From positions 1,116,001 to 1,180,000 of the forward strand of contig NZ_BMVW01000001.1 of NCBI RefSeq assembly GCF_014650915.1: a DNA stretch of 64,000 nt. The letters run 5' to 3'. The translations under genes were made by a program, and so were the position numbers. Below the pieces are notes generated by a model. That model did not search any database. It was not told the origin of the DNA and worked only from the letters and a program-made list of their open reading frames with translations. The first letter of the stretch is position 1. Each line of letters starts with the position of its first letter. Below are positions 7,988-14,437 of this stretch, piece after piece. This DNA comes from Streptomyces poonensis. Lineage in GTDB: Bacteria > Actinomycetota > Actinomycetes > Streptomycetales > Streptomycetaceae.

Positions 7988-8829
7988 CGCCGCTCGTCAC
8001 CACCGCCGTCCTGCTCGCCGCCGTCACCCACGCGAGCTGGAACGCCATCGCCCACCGCATCACGGACAAGCTGGTCGGCTTCACGCTGATCTCGGGCGGG
8101 GGCGCGCTGATCGGGCTGGCAGCGGTGCCGTTCGTGCCGGTCCCGGCGGCCGGGGCATGGCCCTACCTGATCGCGTCCGCGGTCATCCACCTCGCGTACT
8201 ACGTCCTGCTGATGCGCTCGTTCCGGCTCGGGGACTTCGGGCAGGCGTACCCGATCGCGCGGGGCACCGCTCCGCTCGTGGTGACGGCGCTGGCGGCGGT
8301 GTTCGCGCACGAGGTGCCGGACGGCTGGGCGGCGGCGGGCATCGGACTGTCGTGCGCGGGCCTGACGGGCGTCGCGCTGTGGGGACTGCGGGGCCGTCGC
8401 CCCCACTGGTCGGCCATCGGCGCGGCGCTAACCACGGGCCTGTCCATCGCCGCGTACACCGTGGTGGACGGGCTGGGCGTGCGCGTCTCCGGTACGTCCC
8501 TCGGGTATATCGCCTGGCTGATGTTCCTGGAGGGCCTGGCGGTCCCGGTGTACGCGGCGTACCGCTGGCGCGGGCAGTTGGTGGCGGTGCTACGACCCGT
8601 CGCCGGGCTCGGTCTGCTGGGCGCCGCGCTGTCCGTGGCGGCGTACGGCCTCGTCCTGTGGGCCCAGACGAAGGCGGACCTGGCCCCCATCGCCGCGCTG
8701 CGCGAGTCGTCGATCATCGTGGGCGCGGCGATCGGCGCGGTGTTCTTCAAGGAGCGGTTCGGGGCGCCGAGGATCGCGGCGGCGGGGCTGCTGGTGGTGG
8801 GGATCGGGCTGATGCTGCACGCGGGCTAG
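7984..8829 (+). CDS. DMT-superfamily (EamA-like) transporter
   Basis: A 281-residue protein that is almost entirely hydrophobic and is predicted to form about ten membrane helices in two EamA-type halves of about 140 residues each. The end of the second half (ALRESSIIVGAAIGAVFFKERFG) carries the E-R motif common in drug/metabolite transporters. The substrate cannot be inferred. The start is GTG 7984, overlapping the preceding stop by 4 nt (GTGA), so it is translated with the YbaK-like gene. A strong bidirectional hairpin overlaps its stop. Confidence 0.85.
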   Translation: MTPLVTTAVLLAAVTHASWNAIAHRITDKLVGFTLISGGGALIGLAAVPFVPVPAAGAWPYLIASAVIHLAYYVLLMRSFRLGDFGQAYPIARGTAPLVVTALAAVFAHEVPDGWAAAGIGLSCAGLTGVALWGLRGRRPHWSAIGAALTTGLSIAAYTVVDGLGVRVSGTSLGYIAWLMFLEGLAVPVYAAYRWRGQLVAVLRPVAGLGLLGAALSVAAYGLVLWAQTKADLAPIAALRESSIIVGAAIGAVFFKERFGAPRIAAAGLLVVGIGLMLHAG

Positions 8830-8871
8830 GAGCTGTCCGGCGATCGTGATCGTGATCGCCGGACAGCTCCT
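8828..8871. terminator. Bidirectional terminator between convergent genes
   Basis: A perfect 18-bp inverted repeat (AGGAGCTGTCCGGCGATC and its complement) with an 8-nt loop starts in the TAG of the transporter and ends 18 nt before the stop of the convergent lipoprotein gene. Confidence 0.85.
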
Positions 8872-8888
8872 GGGACCGACCGGAGCGG

Positions 8889-9560
8889 TCAGGACGTGAA
8901 GGGGACGGCGTCCTGCGGGTCGGTGTGCCAGTTGGTGACGAGGGGCTGATCGACGAGGACGCTGCCGACCTTGAGCGAGACGGGGTTGGGGTCGTCGCCC
9001 GTGACGGAGACGATCACGGTGCTGTACTCGGTGCCGCCGTCGCCGCTCGTGCTCTTCGGGCTGACACCGGCGTACACCGTCGTGCCGCCGGAGAGGGTGA
9101 TCTCCTCGCCGACGACCTGCTCGGCGGGACCGGCCTGGGTGCCGCCCGAGCCGAAGGCGATGACGGGCAGGCCGCCGGGCAGGACGCAGGTGATACCCGG
9201 CTTGGCCTTGACGCTGACCTGGTAGTAGCCGCCGGCCTGGGTCATCTCCTTGGCACTCCAGGACAGGTCGTTGGTGCCGCAGGACTGGCCGTAGCCGGAC
9301 TTGTCCCCGGCCTCGGCTTCCGTGACCTCCGTAACCTCCGTGGCCTCCGTGGCCTTCGTGGAGGAACCCGAGGTCGAGGCCGAACCCGAGTCCGCGGTCG
9401 GCTCCGAACCGCCCTTGCCGCTGTCGGTACCGGAGTCGGCCGCGGCGACGGGAGCGGCTCCGGCGGCTCCGGCCGTCCCCTCATCACAGGCGGTCATCAG
9501 GAAGCCGGCGGTGACGGCGGCGGTGGCGACGAGGGCGGCGCGCAGACGGCGGTTCATCAT
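8889..9560 (-). CDS. DUF4232 lipoprotein
   Basis: A 223-residue secreted lipoprotein. The signal peptide MMNRRLRAALVATAAVTAGF leads to the lipobox LMTAC, with the lipidated Cys at about 25. A low-complexity linker follows (Ser/Gly/Thr, then TEVTEVTEA from a short DNA repeat), and then a C-terminal DUF4232 domain (about 90-223) beginning CGTNDLSWSAKEMTQAGGYY. The domain is common in actinobacterial surface lipoproteins and has no known activity. The start is the first of two adjacent ATGs; the second is equally possible. It lies downstream of the VanZ-like gene on the same strand (50 nt apart), so the two may be co-transcribed. Confidence 0.85.
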   Translation of the reverse strand: MMNRRLRAALVATAAVTAGFLMTACDEGTAGAAGAAPVAAADSGTDSGKGGSEPTADSGSASTSGSSTKATEATEVTEVTEAEAGDKSGYGQSCGTNDLSWSAKEMTQAGGYYQVSVKAKPGITCVLPGGLPVIAFGSGGTQAGPAEQVVGEEITLSGGTTVYAGVSPKSTSGDGGTEYSTVIVSVTGDDPNPVSLKVGSVLVDQPLVTNWHTDPQDAVPFTS

Positions 9561-9610
9561 GGTGGGTCTCGCTTTCGGTGAAGGGTTACGGAGGTTCGGG
9601 AACGGGTGCG

Positions 9611-10246
9611 TCAGGGACGGATGACGGGGTCCGCGACCGGGGCCGGCCGGGGCCCCTCGGCGGCCGCTGTCCGCCGGCGGTCGTCCTGCAGCGCCGCGGA
9701 GCGGGGCAGCGCGGCCGCGAGAAGGGGCCCGCGCACGGCCGGCGCACGCAGGGCGAGGGTGACCAGGGCGTAGCCGGCGAGTCCGCCGAGCGTGTTGGCG
9801 AGGAGGTCGTTGACGTCCACGGAACGGCCGTTGTTCAGGACGATGTACGACAGCAGCTGGGCGGCTTCGATGGCCAGGCTGGCCGCCGCCGTCATCAGGG
9901 CCGCCCGTGACGGTGAGGTGGCGCGCCGGGACATCAGGGGCAGCAGGAAGCCGAACGGAACCATCATGATCACGTTGGGGACGATGGTGACGTCGGCGGT
10001 GAGCAGCGGGATGAAGTTGATCTGACTGATCCAGGGGGCCTGGTTGGCGTACTCGCCCCAGGTCACGTCCAGCGGGAAGATCGTCAGGGACAGCACGGCG
10101 GCGACGTAGACGGCGGCGGCCAGCTGCAGCAGGGCACGGCGCACGTTCCACGCGTCGCGCCACACCTGGACGGCGGAACCGACCGCGAACAGGACGAGCG
10201 CGGGGCCGAGAACGGGTGCGGAATCCACCGTGAAACGGATGTCCAT
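9611..10246 (-). CDS. VanZ-like family membrane protein
   Basis: A 211-residue protein with about five membrane helices and the VanZ-like core: LSLTIFPLDVTWGEYANQAPW, NFIPLL, NVIMMVPFGFLLPL, EAAQLLSYI, and NNGRSVDVNDLLANTLGGLAGY. VanZ proteins confer low-level teicoplanin resistance in enterococci, but most homologues have no known role. The VDVNDLLANTLGG motif is the family signature. It is transcribed divergently from a two-component system across a 157-bp region with an 11-bp inverted repeat, so control by that system is plausible. The charged C-terminal tail is variable. Confidence 0.85.
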   Translation of the reverse strand: MDIRFTVDSAPVLGPALVLFAVGSAVQVWRDAWNVRRALLQLAAAVYVAAVLSLTIFPLDVTWGEYANQAPWISQINFIPLLTADVTIVPNVIMMVPFGFLLPLMSRRATSPSRAALMTAAASLAIEAAQLLSYIVLNNGRSVDVNDLLANTLGGLAGYALVTLALRAPAVRGPLLAAALPRSAALQDDRRRTAAAEGPRPAPVADPVIRP

Positions 10247-10319
10247 GAGGGCTGATCCTTCGGTCGGGGCGAGCGGCGCTGACGTCGTTCAGCTTCCGTT
10301 CGGGACCCGGTCCGCCGGA

Positions 10320-10367
10320 TCTGCCGAAAGATCCATTCCTCGGCAGCCGGCTACGACTTTCGGCAGA
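10320..10367. promoter_or_regulatory. Inverted repeat in the vanZ / two-component divergent promoter region
   Basis: TCTGCCGAAAG (10320-10330) and CTTTCGGCAGA (10357-10367) are perfect 11-bp inverted arms, 26 nt apart. A further CGGCAG lies between them at 10341-10346. The arrangement suits a dimeric NarL-type regulator acting on one or both divergent genes. Confidence 0.5.
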
Positions 10368-10390
10368 GGGGGCCCGGCTGCGGGCGCGGC

Positions 10391-10396
10391 TAGATT
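10391..10396 (+). promoter_or_regulatory. -10-like hexamer of the sensor kinase gene
   Basis: TAGATT lies 7 nt before ATG 10404, with no Shine-Dalgarno sequence between. This fits a leaderless message. Confidence 0.45.
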
Positions 10397-10403
10397 GCTC
10401 ACC

Positions 10404-11615
10404 ATGATCGGATCACCGCGCGCCGCGGCTGTCGGCCGGTTCGTCGGCGGCGCCCTGCTGCTCTGTGTCCTCGGGGCGGCCCTGCTGGTCGACGTCGGCA
10501 CCGGCCTCCTCAGGTACGAGGGCACCGGGCTCCTGCTGTTCCTGTCGACTGCCGCGGCGGCGGCCGGTGCCTTCCCGGCCGCCGTGGGGATCAGGCTGCC
10601 TCCCGCGGTACTGGCGTGGGCGGCGTGCGGCGTGGCCCTGGTGTCGCTGGCCTGTTCGGTCGGGCTGCGCCTGGCGGCGGGCGGCGACGCGAACCTGGAC
10701 GAGGCCTCGGACACCTACACCCTGTTCGAGCCGGCCGCCCTGATGGTGCTGCTGCACGTGACGGCGCGGCGGGGTTCCCCGGCCGGCACCGCCGTCGCCC
10801 TGCCGCTGCTCATGGCCGCCGTCATCCTGCGCCCGCTGGTGATCGAGGTGGACGAGGGCAGCAGCATCGTCGCGCTCGTCCTGACCCTGGTGGCCAGCGG
10901 CGCCCTGGCCTCCGGCCTCACGGTCCGGCTGGTCGTCGCCTCCCGTCGGCAGCGCGAGGAGCAGATCAGACTCGAACAGCGCCTCGGCTTCGCCCGCGAC
11001 CTGCACGACTACGTCGCCCACCACATATCGGGCATCGTGGTCCAGGCACAGGGTGCCCGTGCCGTCGCGGCGAAGAAGCCCCAGGCGGTGGGCGACGCCC
11101 TCGAGTTGATCGAGACCACCGGGGCGGAGGCGCTGACCGCCATGCGCAAGATGGTCGGCGCGCTGCGCGAGGACACCGTCCCGAACCCGCGGGCACCGGG
11201 CACGGACGCCGTCCGCGCCCTCGTCGCCGACTTCCGGCTGCCCGGCGCCCGGGCCGGCTACACCGAGACCGGCCCGGCCGACAGCCTCCCCGCGGACGCC
11301 GCGCACCTCGTGGAACGCGTGGTCATGGAGGCCCTGACGAACATCCGCAAGCACGCCCGCGACTGCACCACCGCGCAGGTGCACCTGGACGTCTCCCGCC
11401 GCCGGGTGACCGCGCGGATCACCGACGACGGAACCCGGCGCCCGTCCGACGCCTCCGACGGCGGCGGCTACGGACTGCGCGGCCTGCGCGAGGTCACCGG
11501 CGCCGCCGGGGGCACACTGACCGCGGGCCCCGGCCCCGAGTCCGGTCCCGGGTCCGACGCCGGCTGGCACGTCGCACTCGAACTCCCCCTCCCCCTACGG
11601 CAGGTGTCCCGATGA
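10404..11615 (+). CDS. Sensor histidine kinase, NarL/DesK type
   Basis: A 403-residue membrane histidine kinase. The N-terminal half (about 8-180) holds about six hydrophobic helices with very short loops, so the signal is probably sensed in or at the membrane. A HisKA_3 dimerisation domain follows with DLHDYVAHH (phospho-acceptor His about 201). The HATPase_c domain has an N box EALTNIRKHA and a G box in GGGYGLRGLRE. The Gly/Pro/Ser-rich tail is unremarkable. ATG 10404 is supported by a -10 element 7 nt upstream. The stop overlaps the response regulator start (ATGA), so kinase and regulator form a cognate pair. Confidence 0.92.
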   Translation: MIGSPRAAAVGRFVGGALLLCVLGAALLVDVGTGLLRYEGTGLLLFLSTAAAAAGAFPAAVGIRLPPAVLAWAACGVALVSLACSVGLRLAAGGDANLDEASDTYTLFEPAALMVLLHVTARRGSPAGTAVALPLLMAAVILRPLVIEVDEGSSIVALVLTLVASGALASGLTVRLVVASRRQREEQIRLEQRLGFARDLHDYVAHHISGIVVQAQGARAVAAKKPQAVGDALELIETTGAEALTAMRKMVGALREDTVPNPRAPGTDAVRALVADFRLPGARAGYTETGPADSLPADAAHLVERVVMEALTNIRKHARDCTTAQVHLDVSRRRVTARITDDGTRRPSDASDGGGYGLRGLREVTGAAGGTLTAGPGPESGPGSDAGWHVALELPLPLRQVSR

Positions 11616-12259
11616 CCATCCGTGTCCTTCTCGCGGACGACCAGACGATCGTCCGCACCGGCATGGCCATGATCCTGGCGGCGGAGGACGACATCGAGGT
11701 CGTCGCCCAGGCCGCCGACGGCGTCGCCGCGATCCAGCAGGCGGACGAGCACCGCCCCGACGTCGTCCTCATGGACATCCGCATGCCGCGGCTGAACGGC
11801 ATCGAGGCGCTGCGGCACCTGCACCGCCCCGGGGCCGCGCACACCCCGAAGGTCGTCATGGTGACGACGTTCGACGACGACGAGTACGTCCACCAGGCCC
11901 TGCACCACGGCGCCTGCGGCTTCCTCCTCAAGGACGCGGGCCCTCGCCTGCTCGCCGAGGCCGTCCGCTCCGCCGCCTCCGGCGAGGCCCTCATCAGCCC
12001 CTCCATCACCGTCCGCCTGCTCCAGCGGTTCACCCGCCCCGCCGCCGCCCCGGTTTCCAGTCCCTCGCCCCTCTCCCAGCGCGAGACCGAGGTCGCCGCC
12101 CTCGTCTCCCGCGGGCACACCAACACGGAGATCGCCGCCGCCCTGCACATCAGCGCGGGCACGGTGAAGACCCACCTCACCAACATCCAGAGCAAGCTCG
12201 GTGTCCGCAACCGGGTCGAGATAGCGGCCTGGGCCTGGGAGTCGGGGCTCGCCCGCTGA
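11612..12259 (+). CDS. NarL/FixJ-family response regulator
   Basis: A 215-residue response regulator. The receiver domain (1-120) has the acidic pair DD (about 9-10), phospho-acceptor Asp 55 in VVLMDIRMP, Thr in MVTTFDDDEY and Lys in LLKDAG. The C-terminal LuxR-type helix-turn-helix (about 148-212) reads LSQRETEVAALVSRGHTNTEIAAALHIS. It is the partner of the overlapping kinase. Likely targets are the inverted repeat upstream of the operon and the divergent VanZ-like and lipoprotein genes; this is inferred from position only. Confidence 0.93.
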   Translation: MTIRVLLADDQTIVRTGMAMILAAEDDIEVVAQAADGVAAIQQADEHRPDVVLMDIRMPRLNGIEALRHLHRPGAAHTPKVVMVTTFDDDEYVHQALHHGACGFLLKDAGPRLLAEAVRSAASGEALISPSITVRLLQRFTRPAAAPVSSPSPLSQRETEVAALVSRGHTNTEIAAALHISAGTVKTHLTNIQSKLGVRNRVEIAAWAWESGLAR

Positions 12260-12283
12260 CCGGATCGCGAGGCCCGATACTTA

Positions 12284-12325
12284 CAAAGAGTCCGTTGCAA
12301 AGAAACCCTTGCAACGGACTCTTTG
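12284..12325. promoter_or_regulatory. 42-bp perfect palindrome, probable operator of the ArsR-type gene
   Basis: CAAAGAGTCCGTTGCAA (12284-12300) and its exact complement (12309-12325) surround an 8-nt centre. The right arm overlaps the putative -35 of the next gene. It starts 24 nt after the response regulator stop, so it might also terminate that transcript. The TTGCAA half-sites look like a regulator target. Confidence 0.6.
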
Positions 12326-12337
12326 CATCGCTACCTT
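12309..12337 (+). promoter_or_regulatory. Promoter of the ArsR-type regulator
   Basis: TTGCAA (12309-12314), a 17-nt spacer, then TACCTT (12332-12337), 7 nt before ATG 12345. The spacing fits a housekeeping-sigma promoter giving a leaderless message, with the -35 embedded in the palindrome. Confidence 0.55.
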
Positions 12338-12344
12338 CGTACGC

Positions 12345-12956
12345 ATGGACGAGCCGCAGAGCCCGCAGGACCCGAAGGACCCGAAGGACCCAGAGGTCCG
12401 CAGCCTCGACGCCCGCTCGCTGCGCGGACTCGCACATCCGCTGCGCATGCAGCTGCTGAGAGCACTGCGGCAAGGCGGACCGGCCACCGCGTCCCAACTG
12501 GCCGCGAAGCTGGGCGAGTCCAGCGGCGCCACCAGCTACCACCTGCGGCAACTCGCCGCGCACGGCTTCGTCGAGGACGCGCCGGAGCACGGCAAGGGGC
12601 GGGAACGCTGGTGGAAGACGGTGCACAGGGGTGTGCAGTTCGACGATGCGCTGTACGAGGACCGCAGTCCCGAGGTACGCGGAGCCGCCGCCCTCTACAT
12701 GCACGAGATCGCGAACCACCACACTCGGGAGCTGGCGACCTGGATCGGCACCCGTGACAACTGGTCCGAGGAATGGAACCGCTCCTCGGACATGAGCGAC
12801 TGGACTCTGAACCTCACGCCCGAACTCGCCCTAGAGCTCATCAACAAGATGCACGCACTCGTCGGCAGTTACCGCGCCCTGGCCCCTGACGACGGCACCC
12901 CGGGCACCGAGCAGGTGCGCGTCCACACGCACGTCATCCCCACCCACAAGGACTGA
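12345..12956 (+). CDS. ArsR-like winged-helix transcriptional regulator
   Basis: A 203-residue regulator. The first 15 residues hold a DPKDPKDPE repeat. A winged helix-turn-helix of the ArsR/HTH_20 type follows (about 22-95), with RGLAHPLRMQLLRALRQGGPATASQLAAKLGESSGATSYHLRQLAAHGFVEDA compressed into the usual five helices and wing. The C-terminal half is helical and acidic and may bind a ligand or dimerise; no metal-binding Cys motif is visible. ATG 12345 is set by the promoter spacing. The palindrome covering its own -35 strongly suggests autoregulation. The only close neighbour downstream is a 64-residue protein 11 nt away. A target transporter is often adjacent to such regulators but is absent here. 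Confidence 0.88.
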   Translation: MDEPQSPQDPKDPKDPEVRSLDARSLRGLAHPLRMQLLRALRQGGPATASQLAAKLGESSGATSYHLRQLAAHGFVEDAPEHGKGRERWWKTVHRGVQFDDALYEDRSPEVRGAAALYMHEIANHHTRELATWIGTRDNWSEEWNRSSDMSDWTLNLTPELALELINKMHALVGSYRALAPDDGTPGTEQVRVHTHVIPTHKD

Positions 12957-12967
12957 GAGGCCGCGCG

Positions 12968-13162
12968 ATGCACCCCGAAACCCACCTCGCCCTGCACCAC
13001 ACCCGCGCCTTAGAACTCCGCGCCGAAGCCGACGCGTACCGACTCGCCGCCACGGTTCGGCGCCCCCGGGACTTCCGCACCCGCCTGGGCTGGACCCTCG
13101 TGGAGGTCGGCCTGCGCCTGGCCACCACCCCTCGGCCAGCGACTGCGGCCTCCTGCTTCTAG
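12968..13162 (+). CDS. Small conserved-looking protein with TTA codon
   Basis: A 64-residue protein, MHPETHLALHHTRALELRAE at the N terminus and RTRLGWTLVEVGLRLA near the end. I recall small actinobacterial proteins with this layout: a His-rich amphipathic N-terminal helix with L-R-A repeats, then an RLGWTLVE(V/L)GLRL helix. Their function is unknown. Codon 15 is TTA (13010), so its translation should depend on the bldA tRNA. It starts 11 nt after the regulator stop, probably in the same transcript, which would give the regulator mRNA a developmentally controlled second product. Confidence 0.65.
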   Translation: MHPETHLALHHTRALELRAEADAYRLAATVRRPRDFRTRLGWTLVEVGLRLATTPRPATAASCF

Positions 13163-13320
13163 CCGGCACGGCCGATCGACACCTCCGCCCAGACCGTCTG
13201 GCCCACCGGACGACGAGGTGACGAACCCCAGCACGCGGCCAAAACGTCCACCAGGAACAGGCCACGACCCGACTCGCCCTCGGGGGACGCCGAGGGCGGG
13301 GTGTCGGGTGGCCGCTGTGA
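13159..13320 (-). pseudogene. Remnant of an ATP-binding (RsbW-like anti-sigma) protein, C-terminal end only
   Basis: The reverse strand encodes about 50 residues, SPEGESGRGLFLVDVLAACWG followed by GQTVWAEV. This is the G-box and terminal strand of HATPase_c_2 anti-sigma/serine-kinase-like proteins, which are abundant in Streptomyces. The N-box and the rest of the Bergerat fold are missing upstream, where the frame becomes unrelated sequence. It therefore appears to be a truncated remnant. It overlaps the end of the small TTA gene by 4 nt in convergent orientation. Confidence 0.6.
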
Positions 13321-13525
13321 CGCGCCCAACCCACTGTTGCTGGAATGCTGTTGCCGACTAATCGCCCCGTCGGACACCTCCCGCACGGATACCATCGTGG
13401 CCTTGCGATCGGAAGCACCATTTCGCCCGCGATGTCGTCGACCGTAGACGGAACGACCTCGCGTTCGGCAAGGCATGTCCGGTTCGTACTGTCATCGGCC
13501 GAAAGCTAGCCGGAAGGCGTCGTTT

Positions 13526-14419
13526 GTGGTCACAGCCCGGATGATGGCGCGACACCGGCGCGCCGCGGTGTTGTGTCGGCAGGCCGGACGTACGGGTGCC
13601 GCGCTGCTTGCCGCGGTCGTCACGTTGACAGGGTGCCGTGATCGCGCCGGTGAAGCGTCAGGACGGCCCACGTCAGATGCTGCGGTATCGGTGGCGTCTC
13701 GGGAGATCCGCAAGGTCGACTTCGCCAATCTCGAGTGGTTCGACTCGACGTTCGGGTCAACCGTGAAGCTGGTCGACGGTTCTGCCTGGCACGCCGCAGG
13801 CAACGACACCGGCGGATGGCAGTGGAACCTGTTGGGGAGGCCCCAGTTCGCCGACGTCGACGGTGACGGTCACGAGGACGCCGTGGCGGGGCTGGCGTCG
13901 AGTGGTGATATGGCGATGGGCCAGGCATGGTACGTCTGGTTGTGGCGCGATGGCCGGGCCCAGCAGCTGCGGGTGCCGGTCGTTGCATCGACGCGATGCG
14001 ACCGGCGCATCGAGTCCGTGACGGCCGTCCCGCACGGGTTCGAGGTTCAGGCGTTCCTCTTCGTGGACGGGGACAGCTGTGCGGGAGGCGGCTCTGTGCC
14101 GATCACGTATGTGGTGGGGGTGCGAGACGGCTGGCCTGTGCGGCTGCGTCCGCAATACGGTCCACTGGACACCTGTGATCCGGGGAAGCTCACCGTGGCC
14201 CTGCACCCGCAGGGGAAGCCGGTGCTGTACACCTCGCCGGACGTGCGCTCCCCGACCGTGGAACCGGCCGCCCACTACGATGCGTTGCTCGTCGACGAGT
14301 ACGCCGCCGATCCCGCGCTCTCCCCCGAGCTGGACTGGGTTCTGGGTATCGCGGTGAGCGGCGACCGCCGGGTGTGCGGGTGGGCACGTGCGGATCAGGT
14401 CCGGGGGGCGTGGCACTGA
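13526..14419 (+). CDS. Secreted lipoprotein with an EF-hand/FG-GAP-like segment
   Basis: A 297-residue product. A basic N terminus and hydrophobic stretch end in the lipobox LTGC (Cys about 34), so it should be lipid-anchored outside the membrane. The mature part has FADVDGDGHEDAVAGLA, the D-x-D-x-D-G-x-x-D calcium-loop pattern of FG-GAP repeats, followed by beta-rich sequence with four further Cys. No family was recognised. GTG 13526 is chosen because GGAAGG sits 8 nt upstream; ATG 13541 or 13544 is possible. It converges on the Ser/Thr kinase gene with only 18 nt between the stops; the kinase also has a C-terminal extracellular part. Confidence 0.75.
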   Translation: MVTARMMARHRRAAVLCRQAGRTGAALLAAVVTLTGCRDRAGEASGRPTSDAAVSVASREIRKVDFANLEWFDSTFGSTVKLVDGSAWHAAGNDTGGWQWNLLGRPQFADVDGDGHEDAVAGLASSGDMAMGQAWYVWLWRDGRAQQLRVPVVASTRCDRRIESVTAVPHGFEVQAFLFVDGDSCAGGGSVPITYVVGVRDGWPVRLRPQYGPLDTCDPGKLTVALHPQGKPVLYTSPDVRSPTVEPAAHYDALLVDEYAADPALSPELDWVLGIAVSGDRRVCGWARADQVRGAWH

Positions 14420-14437
14420 CTTCGGCAGGGGCCCTTG

